Positions 56,440-64,000 of a stretch of DNA of 64,000 nucleotides are shown in pieces. The stretch covers positions 1 to 64,000 of the forward strand of contig JAJAGP010001966.1 in NCBI GenBank assembly GCA_025084515.1, written 5' to 3'. The stretch comes from Ancistrus triradiatus. Its lineage: Eukaryota > Chordata > Actinopteri > Siluriformes > Loricariidae. The notes under the pieces were generated by a model. It had not been told where the DNA came from, ran no database searches, and worked only from the letters and a program-made list of their open reading frames with translations. Position 1 is the stretch's first letter; every line of letters begins with the position of its first letter. Position numbers and translations under genes: made by a program.

Positions 56440-56935
56440 TGGCAGCAACTTTTAAAGGAAAACATCAGGATATCTGTCTGTGAACTGAATCTCAAGAGAA
56501 GTGGGTCATGCAGTTAGACAACGACCTTAAGTACATGACCAAGTCTTTCTACCAAAGAATGGTTAAGGGAGAATAAGGTTAATGTTTTGAAATGGACAGT
56601 TCAAAGTTCTGACCTAAATCCAATAGAAATGTTGTGAAAGTACAGTACGTAAAGTGAGCAATTTTTGAGGAAACCCACTAACATCCCACAGCTGAAGCTG
56701 TTCTGTACGAAGGAATGAGCAAAACTTTCTCCAAGCCGAATCATTTAGCTGTAGTTATTGATGCATAAGCACATAACACCAGACACTGAAAGCAAACGTT
56801 CACATAGTTTTACTCAATAGAAAAATGACAAAGTATGTTTTTGTCTGATGTGTTTAACTGGGTTATCTACTTTTCTACATTATCTACCTTTGGTGCTTGT
56901 GTCAAAATCCGATAAAGTTTTAGAACATATTTATT
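56440..56935 (+). mobile_element. Family A copy A8, right part
   Basis: It resumes with 'ggcagcaacttttaaaggaa', passes the second-Asp segment ('cagttagacaacgacc', QLDND), the Glu segment ('ctaaatccaatagaaatgtt', LNPIEML) and the C-terminal codons, then the 3' untranslated region ('ttgtctgatgtgtttaactg') to about 56935. The extreme right terminus is unrecognisable. Many substitutions make this an older copy than the B5 element inside it. Confidence 0.85.
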
Positions 56936-57462
56936 ACTTATTGTATTGGGTTACATATATTCACAGGGATATAAGCCAGTAACTGCCTAAGGAGTAGCAA
57001 TTTTCCCCATGCAATCTGGAAGCAGACTACTGATACTGACACTTGCTGGAGAACAGAGAACTGATGTCTTTGTGAGATGCAGGGCAAAAGAAAGGACTTG
57101 TTATTTTGACTTGATAGACCTGAACAGGCCAGTGCTTAGACAGAGCAAATAGTGCTTAGTGCTTTTTATGTGTGGTTTGCTCTGTTGTGGGTTGCACTCT
57201 ACAGTTAGCATGGGTTGTAGTTATGAAAAGTCAAAGGGACTCGATTTGTAGCAGTTTTTATGCTAGTTTGAACTATGAACAGTTTTTGGTGTTAGGTTTT
57301 TTGTCTCAAAGGCCAGAGCTCTCTACATAGTGTAATAAAAATCCTAAAAGATTAAAGACCAGGATGTAGCAACATTAATATAACAATGCACTTGGAAGTT
57401 ATTTACCTATCCAAATGAAGTGGCACCTGCACTATTACTACCACAGTACTTGCGCTAAAGGA
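56936..57462. other. unassigned stretch
   Basis: No feature recognised. Confidence 0.4.
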
Positions 57463-57605
57463 CTGGTGGCTTTGAGGTTAAGACTTTAGACTACTAATCT
57501 GAAGGTTGTGAGTTAAAATTTCAGATAAACAAGCTTAGCCCTTGAGCAAGGGCTTTAACAGCTCAGCTCCTCTGTATTAGAATGTCTGCAAAATGCTGTG
57601 AATGT
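57463..57605 (+). repeat. tRNA-SINE, old copy
   Basis: 'ggtggctttgaggttaagac' (A box region), 'gaaggttgtgagttaaaatt' (decayed B box), 'cttgagcaagggctttaaca' and 'gaatgtctgcaaaatgctgt' follow the order of the SINE at 59051-59258, with many changes. Confidence 0.75.
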
Positions 57606-58206
57606 TACTATGCCTTTTCTCTTGAGAGCCATTTATTTTATGTTAATATAATAACAATAAAGGCAGATCAATACACACACTCCATTCTTACACAATTAAA
57701 TGCTAATTTATTAGATACACACACCAATTAAGTGTTATCAAATTGATTCACTCATAAATGATTCAGCATAACAGAGTGCTCCAATCATGTACGTACTCTG
57801 TTCTCTGCATGAGCAGTTTACAACCCCTCTATTTCTACTTTTTGGGGTTAGTTTTACATGGATGGTGGAGAAATAACATAAATTTATATCCCATATGACA
57901 TTATCAGTGTTTTATGGAAAAAAGTGTTTAATGCTTTTTGAAGTAAAGAGTTCATAGTGTCTCGACCAAAAATAAACTGAAAGCAAATATTGGCTGAATT
58001 TAAAATTGCAAATTATACAGTTGATCCCTGTTAATGCAGGAATTCAGGTAGTGGTGTTCAAGTGTATATTTAAGTGGCAGGATGACTGTTAAAATGGGTT
58101 TTGCTTTAAGTAAGCAAATGTGTTCCTATATATTTAAGATGTACAATGTAATACAAGGCATTATGTTACGTTGAGGCCTTGGGCTAAAATAATAATATTA
58201 AAAAAG
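57606..58206. other. unassigned stretch
   Basis: AT-rich, nothing recognised. Confidence 0.4.
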
Positions 58207-59005
58207 TTCTCCCCCATCAGTCTGCACACACTACCCCATAATGACAAAGTGAAAACAGAATTATAGATTTTTTTGCAAATTTATTTAAAAAAAAACCTAA
58301 AGTTTCACATGGACCTAAGTATTCAAACTCATTGCTAAAATGCTTGAAATTTAGCTCTGGGGTTCCTCCCATTTCTCTTGATCATTTATTACATGTTTCT
58401 ACACCTTGATTGGACCACCTACACTTGATTGGACATTATTTGGAAAGAAACCTGTCTATATAAGGTGTCAGGCTAACAATGTATATCAGAGCAAAAACAA
58501 AGCCATGAGGAAGAAAAACTGCCTGTAGAACTCAGAGACCGGATTGTGTGGAGGCACAGATCTGGAGAAGACTACAAAAAATTCTGCCTCTGTGCCCAAC
58601 CAATCTGGGCTTTATGACAGAGTGGCCAGACAGAAGCCTCTCAGTAAAAGACACAGTTTGCAAAAAAAAGTACCTAAAGGATTCTCTGGTCTAATGAAAC
58701 CAATATTGAACTTTTTGGGCTCAATTCTAAGTGTCATGTCTGCAGGAAACCATGCACTGCTCATCACCTGCCCAATACCATCTCTACAGTGAAGTGTGGT
58801 AGTGGAAGCATCATGCTGTTGGGTGTTTTTCAGCAGCTGGGACAGGGAGACTGGTCAGGGTTGAGGTGAATGGAGCAAAGTACAGAGATATTCTTAAAGA
58901 AAACCTGATAGAGAGAGCAGTGAATGTCAAACTGGGCTGAAGGTTCACCTTCCAACAAGACAATGATCATAAGCACACAGCCAAGACAACACGATACCCG
59001 AAACG
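58207..59005 (+). pseudogene. Tc1-like family E element with transposase remnant
   Basis: The 5' terminal region ('taccccataatgacaaagtg') is followed by a TATA-like 'ctgtctatataaggtgtc' and a plus-strand transposase remnant. RIVWRHRSGEDYKKF-like residues (58530-58585) come from the first helix-turn-helix. Much of the linker is deleted. SNETNIELFGLNSKCHVCRK-like residues (58690-58745) carry Asn in place of the first catalytic Asp ('tctaatgaaacc'). TVKCGSGSIMLL follows, then GQGDWSGLR-like. 'caacaagacaatgatcataa' gives QQDNDHKH (second Asp). The copy ends near 59005 before the Glu segment. Right terminus missing. Dead. Confidence 0.85.
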
Positions 59006-59050
59006 ATTTATTTATTTAATATTCTCACAAGGTCGTAACATAGCACGGGA

Positions 59051-59258
59051 CTGTGGTAGCATAGCGGTTACTGTGGTAGCATAGCGGTTAAGGTACTGGA
59101 CTATGGACCAGAAGGTCCAGGGTTCAAATCCCACTTCTGCCAAGCCTCCACTGTTGGGTCCTTGAGCAAGGCCCTTAATCCACAATTGCTTGGATTGTAA
59201 GACTAAGTTGTAAGTCGCTCTGGGTAAGAGCGTCTGCTAAATACTGTAAATGTAAATA
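59051..59258 (+). repeat. tRNA-SINE with duplicated 20-bp head
   Basis: The A-box head CTGTGGTAGCATAGCGGTTA is present twice in tandem (59051-59070 and 59071-59090). Then come 'ggactatggaccagaaggtc', B box 'agggttcaaatcccacttct', 'cttgagcaaggcccttaatc', 'acaattgcttggattgtaag' and the tail 'agagcgtctgctaaatactg'. This is the best-preserved copy of the family in the window. Confidence 0.9.
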
Positions 59259-59814
59259 GCAAAATGTGAAAAAAGTGAAATGGTCTGAAGATTTTCTGAG
59301 CTAAATAAATGCACATATAAAACTAGCTTGTTGATTAGAATTCCTCTTTAGTCCTAATGTTACAATTTTACTGGGCAACAACATCTTTTGTCTCTGTAAT
59401 AGGGTGAACCCCATGAGCAACCGGTTGAGGGTACTAGAAGGATGTTCAGGGCACCATTGTCGTCTTTTTCCCCATCACCTTTATTTACACACCAAGAGTT
59501 ATGTCTATTTACAAATCAACAGAGGCGTGCATTGACATGACAAACGAGAATCATACAAAGACGCAACACTATATACAAAGCCTGCTACAACCGATGGCTG
59601 CTACAACCGATGACAACACCAAAGAGCAGTAACTCTCTCCCTCCTCCGGTTATCTGGGGTCGAAGTGCCACCAACGACTTTCCTGCTTAGACTCAAGATC
59701 CTGGAGTGACTTTGTATCGGACTACTTTAATGCCGATGCGCATATTTTACGTTTTATTTGAACTATGACTCCATGACTCATTAGTTTAGATACATGAGTT
59801 TCATTCTTAGATTT
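59259..59814. other. unassigned stretch
   Basis: Contains a short tandem 'ctacaaccgatg' (about 59585-59612). No exon or element ends. Confidence 0.4.
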
Positions 59815-60039
59815 ATTATCTACACTGCCCAAGGAGGTTGGGTCCCTTTTTGAGTCTTGGTCATCCCAAGGTTTCTTCCTCATAACACTTAGGACGTTTT
59901 TCCTTGCCACTGTCGCCCTAGGCTTGCTCAATTTGGGATTGGACGTAGATATTAGAAGATAATCTAAAATTGTAAAGTTGCTTTGAGACAATGCTCCATT
60001 GTAAAAAGCGCTATATAAATAGATCTGACGTGACTTGAC
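59815..60039 (+). repeat. Dispersed fish repeat module ending 'aaaagcgctatataaat'
   Basis: 'ccaaggtttcttcctcataa', 'ttttccttgccactgtcgcc', 'aggcttgctcaatttgggat', 'aagttgctttgagacaatgc' and 'aaaagcgctatataaataga' with a 'tgacttgact' tail form a module that I know as widespread in fish genomes, apparently a 3' end of a retroposon. I do not know its exact class. It abuts a truncated family A end at 60040. Confidence 0.6.
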
Positions 60040-60040
60040 T

Positions 60041-60356
60041 AAAATTCCTCCAAGCCGGTGTGCAGGACTGATCAACAGTTACAGGAAACATTTAGTTGCA
60101 GTTATTGCTGCACAGGGGGGTCACACCAGATACTGAAAGCAAAGGATCACATACTTTTGCCACTCACTAATATGCAATATTGAATCATTTTCCTCAATAA
60201 ATAAATGACCAAGTATAACATTTTTGTCTCATTTGTTCAACTGGGTTCTCTTTATCTACTTTTAGGACTTTTTAGACTTGAGAAAGTCTGATGAGGTTTC
60301 ATTCATTCAGAAATCTAGAAAATTCTAAAGGGTTCACAAACTTTCAGGCACCACTG
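60041..60356 (+). mobile_element. Family A 3' end (copy A7)
   Basis: C-terminal transposase codons ('caagccggtgtgcaggactg', IPPSRCAGLINSYRKHLVAVIAA), then the 3' untranslated region and the right terminus CAAACTTTCAGGCACCACTG with TA following (60357-60358). The 5' three quarters are missing. The terminus is well preserved. Confidence 0.9.
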
Positions 60357-60358
60357 TA

Positions 60359-61253
60359 TGGAATGATATGGGAGTATACTAGAACAAAAAATATATGGGT
60401 CATAGAAAAATTCAGAAAACATTTGAAATCAACATGCAAAAATACACAAGGAACAAGTGTACTCTGCATGGGACAAAATCTTTGTTAAAAGTGTTATTAT
60501 AGACATCTTCAGATAACAATATTTTTCTCCTGTTGTCTCTTCATTGTACTAAGTCACTTCGCTCAATAAAGACAGGGCACCTGGTAATGTTTTAGCTTTT
60601 GTTTACAGAGCCACAGCTGTAATTACCAGGGAACTGAGGTAGGTCTCGACACGATAAATTGTTGTGTCAATTAACTTAGCATTCCCCTTCTAGGTACGTT
60701 CACATATAACCTCTAGCCAGCCCTACTAAGGAAATAAACAGTAATTTCCCAGGTAAAACTGCACGTGTGAAGGGGGTTAATGAAATGGATGCTATGTGGT
60801 AGCAGGGATTACATACACCTCAATGTGACTGCTGACCTGAAAACAGTCAGCCATACCAAAATACCCGGAGAACAGTGATTCTGTGGTCTGAACCTCATCA
60901 CTAAACACAGATTCAATGGGAATTATCACACAAGCAAGGAAAAATGAATTAAGCTATATAACACAACCTACATGCTGTATCAACAATGCAGGCATGACCA
61001 GTATGTGTAATCAGCGTTTAAAAGTCTCTGATCCATTTGATACACTTGTATCAACAAATGCCATGTCATTACCATATCAGTGTCACTTGAGTTTCACCAG
61101 CGAAATAATATGTATTGAGTGGTGGCCCCATGATTGTCCATTTCTATTGATGGATGACCTAGAGGGCTAAAACATTGTTTTGTATCAACAGATTGTTGGA
61201 TTAACAGTTTTTGTTTTGCTACAATTGGAGGTGTACCAGAGTAAAAGACTATT
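60359..61253. other. unassigned stretch
   Basis: No feature recognised. An 84-codon open frame at 60916-61170 has no motif. Confidence 0.4.
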
Positions 61254-61268
61254 ATAGCTACAAGTTCG

Positions 61269-61396
61269 TTCATTCATTCATTAAGTTTCTTAACCACGTA
61301 ATCCTGATCAGGGTCATGGGAAAGCTGGTGGCTAGCAGACAGGACAGGGCACAAGACAGGAATCACCCGAGAGAGGGCGCCAATCCTTTGTAGGAC
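61269..61396 (-). repeat. 5'-truncated DANA-like SINE with 15-bp target duplication
   Basis: On the minus strand the copy ends with a GAAT-type tail (ttcattcattcatt on the plus strand). It contains 'cctgatcagggtcatgggaa' and 'ggacagggcacaagacagga'. It is flanked by the exact direct repeat atagctacaagttcg at 61254-61268 and 61397-61411, which proves target-primed insertion of an already truncated copy. 128 bp. Confidence 0.85.
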
Positions 61397-61555
61397 ATAG
61401 CTACAAGTTCGATAGATTTAAGAAACTGGCAGATAAATACACATGGCCTTGCTGAAAGGGACTACTTTTTATGCAGCTTTGATTGTAGCTTCTTTTAAAT
61501 TTAAAATATAAATATCACAACAATTACTGTAAAAATATTTTTTTCTTTATGAGCC

Positions 61556-61765
61556 TGCCACTCAGCCAATCACATGGCAGTAATGGCTCACATGGCTCAG
61601 TAAATTTCGGTATGTAGACATGGTCAAAATGACCTGCTGAAGTTCTAACCGCGCATAAGAATGTGGAGGAAATGTTATTCAAGCGACTTTGAACATTGCA
61701 GGTTGTTGGTTCTAGATGGGCTGATATGAGCATTTTAGAAATTGTTAGAAATTCTCCTACTTTTA
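61556..61765 (+). mobile_element. Tc1-like family H fragment, 5' part
   Basis: 'cagccaatcacatggcagta', 'ggtcaaaatgacctgctgaa', 'ttggttctagatgggctgat' and 'agcattttagaaattgt' follow the 5' region and first codons of the family H copy at 32100-32310. Neither terminus survives. Confidence 0.65.
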
Positions 61766-62469
61766 CTATTAGACATAGCCATGAGTTCTACTGTCATGAT
61801 TGGACTTCACCTAGTTTTTAAGTGATCTCAGATCATCATCATTCAAGATTTTTTCCGAACACATTTCCTCTACAAAGTTAATGGTTCACCACTATCCTTC
61901 CAGGTTTTAGGGATGCGTTGGACAGTTCTTATCCCAAGTATTTGTTTTCTTTGCTAGATTCAGGCCAGTAATTTGAGCGTTCTGAAACACAGTAATATAT
62001 TTCCCACAATCACAGGATACGTCATCTCATGTAACTGTTTAAGAACGTAAGAACTGAGAAGTTGCTCACTGCGTTAGATAGGATTACAAGTATTGTTGCC
62101 AGCTAAAACGTATTAATCACTGTAGTCATTATCCAATCACAGGCCCTTACGTATTTGCTTATTTGATTCCAATTGGGACTTTTTTTTGGACAGGCAGCCT
62201 CTTTGCTATTTTACATTTATTTGAAAACCAACTAAAGCAGGAACTATGCCCTGGCATTGAACTGAATCCTGTCTCTGTGAGCAAATTTCACCACTCCAAA
62301 GCATTGCTGCCACCTGGGCACTGTGACTCATAAATCAGTGCAGTGACATAAAACCCTGGTTTTGTTCTTCCATATGACTTTCATCATTACCATTCAAAGC
62401 TGAGAAACGACTTTGCTTCCTTTTATCACTGTGATGTGCCTTATTCTCTCTCGTGTTTCACTCCCTTGC

Positions 62470-62508
<39 letters not shown>

Positions 62509-63367
62509 TTTCTATTTCACTTGTCTAATATATAATACAGAAATTTCCATGTCTTCATATTGTACAGGTAGCGGAGGTACATAGGATTCTTCCTTCTGTT
62601 TTTAAGTATTCTTTGTACTTTCACTATGCCTTTGACAGTTGCAGTGCTAGGAGTTTCATTCAAATCAAAACAGAGTTCTTTCTAGGTCAAAGTTTCTTCA
62701 TTATTCATACTGGTCAGCTCAACCTAGACCTTTATCCTTGTAAATCTCAATTGAGGAACTGCTGTGTAGACACTGAGCTGTTGTCACATTTTCATTGTGA
62801 TGCTACTGTGGCTTTTATTCTGCCTTTAATATGATGACAAGTTCCTCATCACCCATGCCATGACAGCACAACAATCAAGCCTTTGAAGCGATGCCAGCTA
62901 AACTGCCACCTCACTTGCTATTTACTTAATTAAACTAACGAGTTGGCAAAGAAGTGTAAAGAGCTTAGAAAAGAGGTGTCATAACAACAGAAGGAGTGTG
63001 GGTCTTCCAGCCCACACTCCCAGCAGGCTATATGCAACAGCTGAATCATGAAAGTGGAAAGGGCAAAAAGACAGATCATAAAGACACATATCAGTGCAGA
63101 TCTGTGGTGTGCAAAGAGACCAGGGGTGCCCCCCACTGTGGCAAACTAATTATTAACTAACAAATAAAAAGACCTCTTACACTAACCATCACAGTCGCCG
63201 CTCTGTATCTGTGGAAGGTTGGATCATTGGGATTGGTAATTGTTTCCAGGTACCAGGTTCTAAAATCCATATATGCTCAAATCCCTTATACAAACTGCCA
63301 TACAGTGTTTGCATCTAACCTATGCACATCCTCCAATATGCTTCAAGTCATTTCTAGATTACATATA
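61766..63367. other. unassigned stretch with CT microsatellite
   Basis: Only the CT run is assignable. Confidence 0.4.
62475..62506. repeat. (CT)n microsatellite
   Basis: About 16 CT units. Confidence 0.95.
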
Positions 63368-64000
63368 CAGTCGTATGAAAAAGTTTGGGCACCCCTGATA
63401 ATTTTCATGATTTTTCTTTATAAATCATTGGTTGTCCAGCTCGGCAATTTCAGGTAAATATATCATATAGCAGATGAACACCGTGATATTTGAGAAGTGA
63501 AATTAAGTTTATAGGTTTTACAGAAAGTGTGCAGTAATTATTCAAACAAAATTAGGCAGGTGCAGAAATTTGGGCACCCTTGTCATTTGAATACCTTTAG
63601 CACTAATTATTGGAACACAAAATTTGTTTTGTAAGCTCATTGACCCTTGATCTACATACACAAGTGAATCCAACTATGAGAAGTGTTAAGGTGGCCATTT
63701 GGAAGTTTTTTGGTCCTCTTTGCATCTTCTCTGAAGAGTGGCAACATGGGTGCCTCAAAACAACTCTCAAAGGCCTGAAAACAAAGGTTGTTCAACATCA
63801 TGGTTCAGGGAAAGGGAAAAGCTCTCTCAGAGATTTCAGCTGTCAGTTTCCACTGTGAGGAACATAGTGACGCAATGGAAGACCACAGACACAGTTCTAG
63901 TTAAGGAACTCCCGAAGTGGCAGACCAAGAAGAATCTCAGATAGGCAGAGGCGAAGGATGGTGAGAACAGTCATAGTCAAGCCACAGACCACCTTCAAAG
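63368..64000 (+). mobile_element. Tc1-like family C element, cut by window end
   Basis: The left terminus CAGTCGTATGAAAAAGTTTG follows TA (63366-63367). The long terminal inverted repeat, with 'gcaggtgcagaaatttgggc', runs to about 63580. The rest lies beyond the window. Confidence 0.95.
63677..64000 (+). pseudogene. Tc1-like family C transposase, N-terminal part
   Basis: MRSVKVAIWKFF-like residues begin the coding area at about 63678. LKTTLKGLKTKVVQHHGSGK and, in another frame, LSQRFQLSVSTVRNIVTQWK form the first helix-turn-helix, followed by the linker that should read GRPRKIS ('agtggcagaccaagaagaat', SGRPRRI). At least two frame changes occur within 250 bp, so this copy is broken, although it is cleaner than 43021-44619 in this part. 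The catalytic region is outside the window. Confidence 0.85.

Noticed and set aside
59051..59150. Possible tRNA gene because of A and B boxes
   Set aside because: The sequence lacks a cloverleaf acceptor pairing and is followed by the SINE body and tail found in other copies.
1..64000. A novel multi-gene biological system
   Set aside because: No set of intact neighbouring genes exists. Coding remnants are all transposases or reverse transcriptases with disabling lesions.

Overview
The window looks like intergenic or intronic DNA of a teleost fish, most likely an otophysan (catfish, characin or electric-fish type). It is AT-rich, has no gene-dense stretch and is built almost entirely from interspersed repeats: Tc1/mariner DNA transposons from about nine families, tRNA-derived SINEs of the DANA/Mermaid type and of the 'cttgagcaaggccctta...gcgtctgctaaat' type, L2/CR1-like LINE fragments, hAT and pogo-like deletion derivatives, a fold-back element and two solo LTRs. 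The host assignment is inference from repeat types. I found no convincing host protein-coding exon, no functional RNA gene and no intact transposase. All coding remnants carry stops, frameshifts or lost catalytic residues.

For clarity the Tc1-like families are lettered here. A: termini CAGTGGTGCTTGAAAG. B: CAGTGGGG(T/C)AAAAAAG. C: CAGTCGTATGAAAAAG. D: CACTG(G/C)TCAAAAAATT. E: 'taccccataatgacaaag'. H: CACTGAGCACCTTATTAGG. J, K and a further fragment: transposase pieces only. L: CAGT(G/A)CTGT(A/G)CAAAAG. F is a fold-back element with CACTCACCGATCAC termini.

Layout. 1-1.1 kb: end of a C element inserted in an A element. 1.1-4.5 kb: mostly unrecognised DNA. 4.5-6 kb: a D element. 6.2-7.0 kb: a hAT derivative with 8-bp target duplication. 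7-10.9 kb: unrecognised. 10.9-11.4 kb: a pogo-like derivative. 13.2-16.2 kb: E fragment, A element, a SINE with 11-bp target duplication, and an L2-like LINE remnant. 17-22 kb: L element, SINE pieces, an inverted pair of J transposase fragments, and a fold-back element interrupted by a 558-bp block that recurs 2.2 kb downstream. 22-30.4 kb: A and B elements and SINEs. 32-37 kb: H element, then a LINE (endonuclease and reverse transcriptase on the minus strand) split by a B element, then an A derivative and a SINE. 39-40 kb: full fold-back element. 43-45 kb: complete C element and a J fragment. 46.8-50.4 kb: an A element cut twice, by a 2.1-kb and a 0.5-kb solo LTR, each with exact target duplications. 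50.4-50.7 kb: hAT BED-finger remnant. 52-57 kb: two B elements, one inside an A element. 57-64 kb: SINEs, E, A and H fragments, a SINE tail with 15-bp target duplication, and a C element running off the window.

There is no cooperating gene set. The interest lies in the order of insertions, which can be read from nested elements, and in short non-autonomous elements that keep only a DNA-binding domain.
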